Assembly (NCBI RefSeq): GCF_014641455.1
Contig: NZ_BMHT01000006.1
Coordinates: forward strand, 310,001-374,000
Length of the DNA: 64,000 nucleotides
Direction: 5' to 3'
DNA from: Hymenobacter cavernae
Lineage (GTDB): Bacteria > Bacteroidota > Bacteroidia > Cytophagales > Hymenobacteraceae
Under the pieces are notes generated by a model. The model saw nothing but the letters and a program-made list of their open reading frames with translations, was not told where the DNA came from and did no database searches. Positions 1 through 7,266 of the stretch are shown in pieces; the stretch's first letter is position 1; the number at the start of each line of letters is the position of its first letter. Both the position numbers and the translations under genes were made by a program.

Positions 1-60
1 AAACAGGTGGAGCCGACCATCACCGGTGAACAGCCGACTCAGATGGGCATTGCTGCCTAG
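1..60 (+). CDS. 3' end of an unidentified gene (partial)
   Basis: Frame 1 stays open from the first base for 19 codons, ending in the peptide TQMGIAA and a TAG stop. The stop lies inside a CCTAGG palindrome at 56-61. The tail is too short to recognise a family. It reads towards lysS and is followed by a strong hairpin at 112-140, which fits the end of a transcription unit. Upstream sequence is needed to name it. Confidence 0.4.
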   Translation, partial: KQVEPTITGEQPTQMGIAA

Positions 61-111
61 GTCTGAACCACGGATTAGTCGGATTTTGTGGACGATTTCT
101 GCTTATCGAGT

Positions 112-140
112 TGACGGGCTATCTATTTGATAGCCCGTCA
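112..140 (+). terminator. Hairpin after the partial first gene
   Basis: A perfect 12-bp stem (TGACGGGCTATC and its complement) closes a 5-base loop, TATTT. No T-run follows, so it may act with the second hairpin just downstream or serve for RNA stability. Confidence 0.5.
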
Positions 141-151
141 GCCAATAGAAT

Positions 152-183
152 AAAAAGCCTTCCTTAACTATAGGATGGCTTTT
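152..183 (+). terminator. Rho-independent terminator upstream of lysS
   Basis: AAAAGCCTTCC pairs with GGATGGCTTTT around a 9-base loop, with one T/T mismatch, and a T-rich tract follows (TTTTCTGTTTTT). It would stop transcription from the partial gene before lysS. Confidence 0.6.
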
Positions 184-263
184 CTGTTTTTACCGGACCT
201 AGGTGTAATCGCCTACCAAATCCGCGTAATCCGAAAAGTCCGTCGAATCCGTGGTTCAGATAT

Positions 264-271
264 TACCTTTG
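264..271 (+). promoter_or_regulatory. Candidate lysS promoter (-7 box TACCTTTG)
   Basis: TACCTTTG matches the Bacteroidota sigma -7 consensus TAnnTTTG and lies 23 bases before the lysS ATG. No clear TTTG -33 box is seen at the expected spacing. Its position argues against a lysS start at the upstream in-frame ATG (175). Confidence 0.5.
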
Positions 272-294
272 CGGGCTTAATAACTACCTTCCTT

Positions 295-1857
295 ATGCAC
301 CACCTTAGCGAACAGGAGCTGATACGCCGCCAGAAGCTGGAAGAACTCCAAAAGCTTGGCATTGAGCCTTATCCCTCCGAACTGTTCGATGTGAACTTCT
401 ACGCACAGGAGATTCACGATAACTACCATCCTGAGCTAAACAACTTTCAGGAAGTGAGCCTGGCTGGCCGCCTGATGTCAATTCGGGTGAAGGGCAAGGC
501 ATCGTTTGCCGAGTTGCAAGATGCTTCAGGCCGCATTCAGCTTTACATCAACCGCGACGAAATCTGCCCTGGCGAAGACAAGGAGTTGTATAACACCGTG
601 TTCAAGAAGCTAATGGACCTAGGTGACTTCGTGGGCGTGACGGGTCGCGTGTTCAAAACCATGGTGGGCGAAACGTCGGTGCACGTTACCGGCATTACGC
701 TGCTTTCGAAAGCCTTGCGCCCATTGCCCGTTGTGAAGGAGCGGGTAGATGAAGCTACCGGCGAGAAGATAACGTACGACGCCTTCACCGACCCTGAGCA
801 GCGCTACCGTCAGCGCTACGTGGACTTGGTGGTAAACCCGCAGGTACGCGACGCATTCGTTAAACGGACGCAGCTGGTGCAGGCCATGCGCAACTATCTG
901 AACGACAAAGGCTACATGGAAGTGGAAACCCCAATTCTACAGCCGTTGTATGGCGGCGCGGCCGCTCGTCCGTTCAAAACGCATCACAACACGCTGGACA
1001 TGACGCTGTATCTGCGCATTGCCAATGAGTTGTACCTCAAGCGCCTGATCGTGGGTGGCTTCGATGGCGTGTACGAATTCTCGAAGGACTTCCGCAACGA
1101 GGGCATGTCGCGCTTCCACAACCCCGAGTTCACCCAGATGGAGCTGTACGTAGCCTACAAAGACTATTACTGGATGATGGACCTGGTGGAGGAAATGGTG
1201 GAGCGCGTAGCCCTAGCTTTGCACGGCAAGACCGAAGTAAAAGTGGGTGAGAACGTTATCAACTTCCAACGTCCGTGGAAGCGCTTCACGATGTTCGAAT
1301 CCATTAAGGAGTACACCGGCGTCGACATCACGGAGATGGACGAAGCGGCACTGCGTGAAACCGCAGCTAACTTGCACGTTCAGCTCGAGCCTAGCATGGG
1401 CAAGGCCAAGATCATCGACGAAATCTTTGGCGAGCATGTGGAGCCGAAGTTGATTCAGCCGACGTTCATCACTGATTATCCGGTGGAAATGTCGCCGCTA
1501 GCGAAGAAGCACCGCTCAAAGCCGGGCCTGGTGGAACGCTTTGAGGCTATTTGCAACGGCAAAGAAATCTGCAACGCCTTCTCTGAGCTGAATGACCCCA
1601 TCGACCAGCGTCAGCGCTTCGAGGACCAGTTAGAGCTAGGTAAGCGCGGCGACACCGAAGCCATGGTACTCGACGAAGATTTCCTACGAGCCCTAGAGTA
1701 TGGCATGCCGCCCACGGCCGGTCTAGGTATCGGCATCGACCGCCTGAGCATGATCATGACGAACTCCAACTCGATTCAGGACGTGCTTTTCTTCCCGCAA
1801 ATGAAGCCGGAAAAAGCCGAGAAGAATACCGAGAAAACGGACAAGCCAGTAGAATAA
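295..1857 (+). CDS. lysS: Lysyl-tRNA synthetase, class II
   Basis: Charges tRNA-Lys with lysine in the cytoplasm. The 520-aa product has the usual order: an N-terminal OB-fold anticodon-binding domain ([14 protein letters not shown], then [12 protein letters not shown]) followed by the class II catalytic core. Motif 2 is visible as [16 protein letters not shown] and motif 3 as [12 protein letters not shown] near the C-terminus. I chose ATG 295 because the protein then begins like other LysS ([15 protein letters not shown]) and because a -7 promoter box lies at 264-271. The frame is open to an ATG at 175 but that leader has no family similarity. A lysine-rich tail of about 20 residues follows motif 3. 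The gene is monocistronic, with a strong terminator at 1873-1912. Confidence 0.97.
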   Translation: MHHLSEQELIRRQKLEELQKLGIEPYPSELFDVNFYAQEIHDNYHPELNNFQEVSLAGRLMSIRVKGKASFAELQDASGRIQLYINRDEICPGEDKELYNTVFKKLMDLGDFVGVTGRVFKTMVGETSVHVTGITLLSKALRPLPVVKERVDEATGEKITYDAFTDPEQRYRQRYVDLVVNPQVRDAFVKRTQLVQAMRNYLNDKGYMEVETPILQPLYGGAAARPFKTHHNTLDMTLYLRIANELYLKRLIVGGFDGVYEFSKDFRNEGMSRFHNPEFTQMELYVAYKDYYWMMDLVEEMVERVALALHGKTEVKVGENVINFQRPWKRFTMFESIKEYTGVDITEMDEAALRETAANLHVQLEPSMGKAKIIDEIFGEHVEPKLIQPTFITDYPVEMSPLAKKHRSKPGLVERFEAICNGKEICNAFSELNDPIDQRQRFEDQLELGKRGDTEAMVLDEDFLRALEYGMPPTAGLGIGIDRLSMIMTNSNSIQDVLFFPQMKPEKAEKNTEKTDKPVE

Positions 1858-1872
1858 CTCAGGCGCCAATAT

Positions 1873-1912
1873 GAAACAGCCCCACGACCTACCTAGGTCG
1901 TGGGGCTGTTTC
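1873..1912 (+). terminator. lysS terminator
   Basis: A perfect 18-bp stem (GAAACAGCCCCACGACCT and its complement) has a 4-base loop, ACCT. A CCTAGG palindrome (1892-1897) spans the loop and the start of the right arm. It begins 16 bases after the lysS stop. Confidence 0.8.
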
Positions 1913-1914
1913 GT

Positions 1915-1978
1915 GTAGCGCGGATTTTGTAGTCCGCGCTTGCTTGTTCCTGGTTACGGACTACAAAGTCCGCGCTAC
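1915..1978. repeat. Palindromic intergenic repeat, family A
   Basis: GTAGCGCGGATTTTGTAGTCC at 1915-1935 is matched by its reverse complement at 1958-1978 with one mismatch. Each arm also contains a smaller palindrome. A related fragment (GATTTGTAGTCCGG) occurs at 17405-17418. It has no coding potential. Confidence 0.65.
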
Positions 1979-1999
1979 ATTGCACTAGGCTAAAAATCG

Positions 2000-2032
2000 A
2001 AAAGCCTCCCGCTAAAAATGCGAGAGGCTTTT
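2000..2032. terminator. Bidirectional terminator
   Basis: AAAAGCCTC pairs with GAGGCTTTT around an internal CGC/GCG pairing and an A-rich loop. It lies between convergent lysS and the minus-strand small gene at 2242. The rest of the gap (2033-2241) is AT-rich and I see nothing recognisable in it. Confidence 0.6.
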
Positions 2033-2241
2033 CTTTGAAACAAGCTTACCCTTCTAACCGGAGTAAACTTTGAAGAAGCTTGCGATGAACAAGTCTGATT
2101 TTACTAACAGGCTGTTAAACCAAAATTCCTGTTAGAAGCTCCTACTGTCAGCAATTTTACAACAAAGTAACTTTCGATCTTCTTTCAAGCTCGTTATATG
2201 TTCTTTAACGGGTGCGCGAACCTAAGGTTACACGCAGCTAC

Positions 2242-2454
2242 TTATTTTTTCAAAATATTTTCGGGCGGCCCTTCCTCATCACGCTCCGCGGAGTTTTCGC
2301 TGGTCGTGTTGTAGTCGTAGGGCTGCGCGGCCCCGATGCTGGCGGCGAAATCGTCGCTGTGCGGGTCGGTGCTGCTGCTGCCGCCTACTGTGGGCTGCTG
2401 ACCTAGGTCCTGGTTTTGTTCCTGCGTTTGGTCCTTGTTGGTGGGGTCAATCAT
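2242..2454 (-). CDS. Small acidic hydrophilic protein, unknown function
   Basis: A 70-aa product rich in Gln, Asn, Asp, Ser and Glu with no hydrophobic segment and no Cys; it is probably disordered. I do not recognise a family. It begins MIDPTNKDQTQEQ and ends PPENILKK. It sits in the same direction as, and just downstream of, two YtxH stress-protein genes, which hints at a general stress role, but this is inference from position only. An overlapping plus-strand ORF (2212-2406) has a less natural composition and is taken as the shadow. Confidence 0.55.
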   Translation of the reverse strand: MIDPTNKDQTQEQNQDLGQQPTVGGSSSTDPHSDDFAASIGAAQPYDYNTTSENSAERDEEGPPENILKK

Positions 2455-2537
2455 GAGCGCATGTGTGGCGCCGACCTAGGTTTAAAAGTCAGCTTTCGTT
2501 TTTAGAAGGTTATGCCCGATAGCTAGCAACGCGTTCG

Positions 2538-2951
2538 TCAGAACGATGAACTACCAATATGCCGGCCTTCGCCGCCACTGCCGTCATAATCAGAGTCGAA
2601 ATCATCGTAGGTGCCGGGCACGCTCTCAATACCGGCCGCCGCATAATCCACTGCTGATGTTCTCCGGTCGGTGGCTGTGGTATTGGTGCTCGCCAAAGAG
2701 TTCAGCGCCTTATTCGCATCGGCGAGGTCCTGCGAAGGCGTGGCTTCTTCTGCCTGGCCTTTCAACTCGTTGAAGCGTGACAGGCCTTGCTTGACTATCT
2801 TGCCCAAATCGTCACCTAGCTTGTTCACCGATTGCTTCAGGCTAGCGCGCGTGCCTTCGCCGGTTTCGGGTGCTAGCAGCAGGCCCGCTACCGCTCCGGC
2901 GGTGGCGCCTACCAGCAGCGAGAGAATGATTTTACCATTGTTATCTTTCAT
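2538..2951 (-). CDS. YtxH domain protein
   Basis: The 137-aa product has a short charged start (MKDNNGK), one glycine- and alanine-rich hydrophobic segment (about residues 8-26, LLVGATAGAVAGLLLAPETG) and a helical, charged region with a Lys- and Glu-rich heptad pattern. This is the layout of YtxH-type stress proteins, small membrane-anchored proteins often induced in general stress; their molecular role is not established. The C-terminal 50 residues are low-complexity (Asp, Ser, Gly). A second YtxH gene lies directly upstream on the same strand, with a terminator between them, so the two are probably transcribed separately. Confidence 0.8.
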   Translation of the reverse strand: MKDNNGKIILSLLVGATAGAVAGLLLAPETGEGTRASLKQSVNKLGDDLGKIVKQGLSRFNELKGQAEEATPSQDLADANKALNSLASTNTTATDRRTSAVDYAAAGIESVPGTYDDFDSDYDGSGGEGRHIGSSSF

Positions 2952-3010
2952 TCGCTTAGAGAGTTAGGATGGAGAAATATTCTTTTTGAACGTGAATACG
3001 ACAAGATAGT

Positions 3011-3053
3011 TAAACAAAAACCCTTCTCCACCGGGGAGAAGGGTTTTTGTTTA
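3011..3053. terminator. Terminator between the two YtxH genes
   Basis: A perfect 19-bp stem (TAAACAAAAACCCTTCTCC and its complement) with a 5-base loop. It has A- and T-runs on both flanks, so it can act on either strand; on the minus strand it ends the upstream YtxH gene. Confidence 0.8.
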
Positions 3054-3073
3054 ATAACAGGAAAGCCAATGGC

Positions 3074-3508
3074 TTACAAGTCGTTCAACAGCTTTACGAT
3101 TTCGCTTTTGCCCTTGCCTAGCTTCTGCTGCAAGCGGCCAATCAGCTCGTCGCCTTTGCCTTCGGCGTAGGTCAGGTCTTCGTCGGTGAGCTGGGCGTAC
3201 TGCTCTTGCAGCTTGCCTTTCAGCTCGTCCCAGTTGCCTTTCAGCTTCAGGCCGCTGCCGGGCAGCGTAACCCCTAGCTCTTCGAGTTTCTCAACGTAGC
3301 CTTTGAACTGCGTGTCCAGGGCTTCGCCGTACTTCGAGAGTTGCTCGCCGAGTTGGCCGCTGTATTTAGTGGCCGTATTCTTCAGGTTTTCGCGGGTGGC
3401 TTTACCGTTATCGGGCGCGATTAGCAGACCAGCAATGATACCGGCGCCAGCACCGGCGAGAGCAGCGAGGAGAATTTTGCCTGTGTTGTCTTCTTCTTGA
3501 TACGACAT
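3074..3508 (-). CDS. YtxH domain protein
   Basis: The 144-aa product starts MSYQEEDNTGK, followed by a Gly/Ala-rich hydrophobic segment (LLAALAGAGAGIIAGLLIAP, residues 12-31), then a long amphipathic helix region and a C-terminal part (WDELKGKLQEQYAQLTDEDL) that closely resembles the CsbD stress-protein motif. It is therefore a YtxH anchor joined to a CsbD-like tail. The frame is open 90 bases further upstream, but ATG 3508 gives the standard family start. Likely role: envelope or general stress protection; the mechanism is unknown. Confidence 0.82.
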   Translation of the reverse strand: MSYQEEDNTGKILLAALAGAGAGIIAGLLIAPDNGKATRENLKNTATKYSGQLGEQLSKYGEALDTQFKGYVEKLEELGVTLPGSGLKLKGNWDELKGKLQEQYAQLTDEDLTYAEGKGDELIGRLQQKLGKGKSEIVKLLNDL

Positions 3509-3774
3509 GATGTAGAGAGAGAATAAGTGAAAAATGAGAGCAGAAGTAGCGTCGGCAGGCAGCCAAGGGGGAGAGAGGAAGCCGGGCGGAAGGTTCATCC
3601 GCCATTTTCGCCAATCTGCCTGCTATACGAAGCCCATCAGCAGGGGTTATAGGTACGAATTAAAAAATAGTTAAACTAAAATATGCAACATTTTTAGTCT
3701 GTCTTCCTCACCACGGCCGTATTTTGCCCCGGCAAGTAACCTAGGTTGATTGCCTTTCCTCTCATTTTCTGCCC

Positions 3775-4017
3775 ATGTTCAAGCTCTGCTACACCGCCAC
3801 ATTTTTGCTGCTCGCTACGGCCTGCCACCGAGCGCCGGCTACCACCAACGCGCCATGCATCGACCCGGCCAAAATTCGCACCGACGCCATGTGCACCAAG
3901 GAGTACAACCCCGTGTGCGGCTGCGACGGCAAAACCTACAGCAACCCTTGCATGGCGACTAATGCCGGCGTAACTAGCTTTATGCAAGGAGCTTGCGGGG
4001 CCGCTACCACTCCTTAA
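3775..4017 (+). CDS. Kazal-type protease inhibitor lipoprotein
   Basis: The 80-aa precursor has a lipoprotein signal peptide with lipobox LATAC (Cys17), so the mature protein should be membrane-anchored outside the cytoplasm. The rest is one Kazal domain with six Cys (28, 40, 48, 50, 59, 74) and the signature NPVCGCDGKTYSNPC. Kazal domains inhibit serine proteases; the reactive-site residue cannot be assigned reliably here. A bacterial Kazal lipoprotein may protect the envelope from secreted proteases, which this inference links to the peptidases nearby. A cupin gene follows 11 bases after the stop and may be cotranscribed. Confidence 0.8.
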   Translation: MFKLCYTATFLLLATACHRAPATTNAPCIDPAKIRTDAMCTKEYNPVCGCDGKTYSNPCMATNAGVTSFMQGACGAATTP

Positions 4018-4028
4018 ATTACTTTACG

Positions 4029-4412
4029 ATGTCTGAGAAAAAGTACTTTCGTCAGCAGGCGCCTTTTCGCGTGCCCACCACCGACGGCAAGCTCATCGAA
4101 GAGCACATTGGCCTGGCCAGCACCCAAACCGCCACCTACAGCGTGGCGCACATGGTGGCGCCGCCGCACTGGAGCGAGCCGCACCAAACGCCCGAGTTCG
4201 ACGAAATTACTATCGTCGTGCGCGGTCGGAAACGGTTCGAAGTCGATGGCGACGTGATTGAGCTGACGGCCGGCGAATCGCTGCTGATCAAGGCAGGTGC
4301 CCGGATTCGCTACTCCAATCCGTTTGAGGACGAGTGCGAGTATTGGTCGATCTGCGTGCCAGCCTTCAGCCCAGCTACGGTGAACCGAGAGGAAGAAAAC
4401 CCGGCCAACTAG
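4029..4412 (+). CDS. Cupin domain protein
   Basis: A 127-aa single-domain cupin. The metal-binding region reads PPHWSEPHQTPEFDEITIVV, with the usual His/Glu spacing, and the second cupin motif reads TAGESLLIKAGARIRYSNP. Small cupins bind a metal or small ligand and range from enzymes to ligand sensors; no specific function can be assigned. ATG 4029 is chosen because it follows the Kazal gene cleanly, while the longer open frame (from 3993) would overlap the Kazal stop with an unlikely leader. Confidence 0.8.
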   Translation: MSEKKYFRQQAPFRVPTTDGKLIEEHIGLASTQTATYSVAHMVAPPHWSEPHQTPEFDEITIVVRGRKRFEVDGDVIELTAGESLLIKAGARIRYSNPFEDECEYWSICVPAFSPATVNREEENPAN

Positions 4413-4573
4413 CCAACTACCTAGGTTCATTCGATACTACCCTTTTCAAAAAACGTTTGCCGGCCAAAAACGCTGCGGCGCTATTCACGCTGGCATTACG
4501 CAATCATTCTGGAAAAGCGCGACTTCTGGTCGGGCTTTTTTTTATATTGATGCCTCTACTCCAACCCCGCATC

Positions 4574-5431
4574 ATGGACCAGCGCATCATCAATCTATTT
4601 GACGAATACACCCATAAACCGCTCTCCCGCAAGGAGTTTATGGAACGCCTCGTGAAGCTTACGGGCGGCACGGCCCTGGCCGCGGCGGCGCTGGCGGTCC
4701 TCGACCCCGGCTACGTGCAGGCGGCTACTATTCCGGAGGATGATAAAGGCCTCACCATCGAGGATGCGACCTGGCACAGCGGGGAGACTACCATGAAAGG
4801 CTACCTGGCGCGTCCCAAAGGCCACAAAAAGCTAGGTTCGGTACTAGTGATTCACGAAAACCGCGGCCTGACACCCCATATTAAAGACGTAGCGCGCCGC
4901 GTAGCCAAGGCTGGCTACGTGGCCCTAGGTGTTGACGCCCTCTCCCCTTTCGGCGGCACGCCCGCCAACGAAGACGAAGGCCGCACCCTCATCGGCAAGC
5001 TCGATGCCCAGCAAAACCTGACCAACTACCTGGCCGCTCTTACTTACCTCCGGCAGCGTAAGGATAGCAACGGCCGCACTGGTTGCGTGGGCTTCTGCTG
5101 GGGTGGCGGCCTCGCTAATCAGCTCGCAGTGCACGATCCGCAGCTAAACGTGGCGGTGGCGTACTACGGCGCGCAGCCCAAAGCCGAAGACGTGCCCAAC
5201 ATCAGCGCGGCGGTGATGCTGCACTATGCGGGCCTCGATGAGCGCATTAACGCCGGCATTCCGGCTTACGAAGCGGCGCTAAAGGCTGCGGGTGTGAAAT
5301 ACGAGCTATATGTGTATAATGGTGTGCAGCACGCTTTTAACAATGATACCTCACCGGCACGTTACAATCCCGAAGCCGCAAAGCTAGCCTGGGAGCGGAC
5401 GCTACGGTTTTTCGGGGAGAAGCTAGGATAG
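4574..5431 (+). CDS. Dienelactone hydrolase family protein, exported
   Basis: An alpha/beta hydrolase of 285 aa from ATG 4574. The nucleophile elbow is GFCWGGG (Cys175), with likely Asp222 (GLDERI) and His253 (VQHAFNND), the Cys-Asp-His triad of dienelactone hydrolases. The N-terminus (PLSRKEFMERLVKLTGG, then an Ala-rich hydrophobic stretch to about residue 50) resembles a Tat signal, but the twin arginine is Arg-Lys. The natural substrate is unknown; the family hydrolyses lactones and esters. An in-frame ATG at 4550 is an alternative start. It stands alone, and a bidirectional terminator follows. Confidence 0.88.
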   Translation: MDQRIINLFDEYTHKPLSRKEFMERLVKLTGGTALAAAALAVLDPGYVQAATIPEDDKGLTIEDATWHSGETTMKGYLARPKGHKKLGSVLVIHENRGLTPHIKDVARRVAKAGYVALGVDALSPFGGTPANEDEGRTLIGKLDAQQNLTNYLAALTYLRQRKDSNGRTGCVGFCWGGGLANQLAVHDPQLNVAVAYYGAQPKAEDVPNISAAVMLHYAGLDERINAGIPAYEAALKAAGVKYELYVYNGVQHAFNNDTSPARYNPEAAKLAWERTLRFFGEKLG

Positions 5432-5537
5432 GTAAATGGTGCTGCGCACCCTGGTAGGCGCGAGCTTGCGGCTCGCGGGTAGAAGAGTCTACTGCTTTTG
5501 CACCAGGATCAATAAAGCCAGCTGAACCTCGCAACAA

Positions 5538-5568
5538 AAAAGCCCCGCTAGCAACTAGCGGGGCTTTT
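5538..5568. terminator. Bidirectional terminator
   Basis: A perfect 14-bp stem (AAAAGCCCCGCTAG and complement) with a 3-base loop lies between convergent genes. It can end both the dienelactone hydrolase gene and the M28 peptidase gene. Confidence 0.85.
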
Positions 5569-5590
5569 ACGTTTATCTTAACCTAGCTTT

Positions 5591-7147
5591 TTACTGCGCC
5601 GGCTTCACTATATTTATTGGCTTGCGTGGCAGCTTCTGGTCGCGCATAGCGGTGTTGTACACGAACGAGGCCACGATAACCGAAGCCTGCTTCAGGTCGT
5701 CGGGCTGGAGGCGCTCGTAGGTGTCCATGTTGGTGTGGTGGGTGCGGGTGCCGTAGTCGAGGCCATCCTGAATGAACTGGAAGCCTGGCAGGCCCACGGC
5801 GTCGAATGAGAGGTGGTCGGTGCCGCCGGTGTTGCGCGGCGTGACGGTGCTGGCACCTAGGTCGGCGAACGGCTGGAGCCAGGCCGTGAAGATGGGCCGC
5901 ACGGCTTCGTTGCCCTGCAGGTAGATGCCGCGAATTTTGCCCGTGCCGTTATCCAGGTTATAGTAGCCGGCCAGCTTCTCGTGGTCGGGCAGAGGCTTCA
6001 CTGCGTCGCCGAAATGGTTCTTCACGTAGTTTTTGGAGCCGTGCAGGCCTTCCTCCTCCTCGCCCCACAGCGCAATGCGAATGGTGCGTTTCGGCTTCAC
6101 ATTCAGCGCCTTGAGGATGCGCACGGCTTCCATCATCACGGCGCTGCCGGCGGCATTGTCGGTGGCGCCGGTGGCGGCGTGCCACGAGTCGAGGTGACCA
6201 CCTAGCATCACGATTTCGCTTTTCAGCTTCTTGTCGGTGCCGGGAATTTCGGCTACTACGTTGTAGCCTTTCAGGTCCTGGGTCTGGAATTTGGTTTGGG
6301 TTTCCATCTCCACCTCCACCGGAATGCCGGCTTCCGCCAACCGAATCAGGCGCAGCTGATCTTCGGGTGCCGTTTCGATTTCGGGCAGCACGGGCTTAGC
6401 ATCAGCCGCGTAGGGTGCGCCGTTACTGGTGAAGAACGTGCCGTCGGAGCCGCCGCGGGGGTTGCTCAGCACCGCCACCGCGCCTTCACTCAGGAAGAAA
6501 TCTGCCATTTTGAGCCTTAGCGCCGCACGGGCCCGGTACGCCGCTAAGGCATCGTCGGTCATAGCGGGGCGGACGCTAGGAGCGGCCGTAGCGTCCGCCA
6601 TTTTCTTCAGGTCTTCGTCGGTGTAGCGCTTGGCATCAGGCTCAAAACCGGTTTTCGGCGGCGCCGTCACTTCCGTCACCACTATTTTGTCGCGCAGCTG
6701 GCCTTTGTACTTCTCCAGATCCGCTTCATTGGCCGCCTTCACGTACACGATCTGCTTTTTCACGGGGCCGTTCGTGCCCGGCGTCCAGGCTTTCGGCGCC
6801 CCGATCATGGCGTGGTAGTAGGGCTTGGTCATGGCCACATACGACTTCTGCACATCCCAGCCGCGGCCAAAGTCGCCCCAGGGCTCCACGTTGGCGTTCA
6901 CCAAGCCCCATTTGGTGAGCTGGTCCTTGGTCCATTGGTTGGCGCGCTGCAAGCCTTCCGAATTGGCCAAGCGAGGCCCGCACACATCGGTCAGGTAAAA
7001 GGCCGTTTCCATCACTTTGGAGCGGTTCATCCCTTCGTCCCTGATCTTGGCAATCATGGCCTGGTCGAACTTCTCGGCTTGTTGGGCCAAGAGCGGCGAG
7101 GTGGCCGCCAAGCTGCACGCCACTGCGCAGAATAGTAGTTTTCGCAT
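5591..7147 (-). CDS. M28 family zinc aminopeptidase, secreted
   Basis: The 518-aa precursor has a signal peptide ending near AQQA (residues 1-22). Residues of about 110-300 resemble a PA insert domain and residues 300-490 form the M28 peptidase core. The two-zinc site is visible: GGHLDSW (His318), GATDNAAG (Asp330, bridging), WGEEEEGLHGS (Glu363/364), NLDNG (Asp399) and a final His in THHTNMD. It should remove N-terminal residues from peptides in the periplasm or outside the cell. It is convergent with the dienelactone hydrolase gene and has its own upstream gap of 119 bases with no clear promoter. Confidence 0.92.
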   Translation of the reverse strand: MRKLLFCAVACSLAATSPLLAQQAEKFDQAMIAKIRDEGMNRSKVMETAFYLTDVCGPRLANSEGLQRANQWTKDQLTKWGLVNANVEPWGDFGRGWDVQKSYVAMTKPYYHAMIGAPKAWTPGTNGPVKKQIVYVKAANEADLEKYKGQLRDKIVVTEVTAPPKTGFEPDAKRYTDEDLKKMADATAAPSVRPAMTDDALAAYRARAALRLKMADFFLSEGAVAVLSNPRGGSDGTFFTSNGAPYAADAKPVLPEIETAPEDQLRLIRLAEAGIPVEVEMETQTKFQTQDLKGYNVVAEIPGTDKKLKSEIVMLGGHLDSWHAATGATDNAAGSAVMMEAVRILKALNVKPKRTIRIALWGEEEEGLHGSKNYVKNHFGDAVKPLPDHEKLAGYYNLDNGTGKIRGIYLQGNEAVRPIFTAWLQPFADLGASTVTPRNTGGTDHLSFDAVGLPGFQFIQDGLDYGTRTHHTNMDTYERLQPDDLKQASVIVASFVYNTAMRDQKLPRKPINIVKPAQ

Positions 7148-7266
7148 GAGAAAAGTGTTGGTTGTGAAGGAAGTATGGGTTAGAAGTTAGTTCTGGAAAG
7201 GGCAGCAAACTGACACACTTCCGGCCTAAACGTTGCGCTGATTTGCCAACTGCCGCAAACCTAGGT

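Larger units (their letters stand above)
62..260. repeat. Inverted repeat with iterated AATCCG motifs
   Basis: TCTGAACCACGGATT at 62-76 is matched by its exact reverse complement at 246-260. The inner side of the right arm carries a run of short repeats, with TCCG recurring about every 9-12 bases between 221 and 250. The element lies between the partial first gene and lysS and encloses two hairpins (112-140 and 152-183). It looks like an intergenic repetitive element rather than coding DNA. Confidence 0.6.

Noticed and set aside
175-294. Upstream in-frame extension of lysS
   Set aside because: It lacks family similarity and lies before a -7 promoter box at 264-271.
2212-2406. Plus-strand ORF opposite the small acidic gene
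   Set aside because: It starts in an AT-rich non-coding stretch, and its composition is poor; it is the shadow of the minus-strand gene at 2242.
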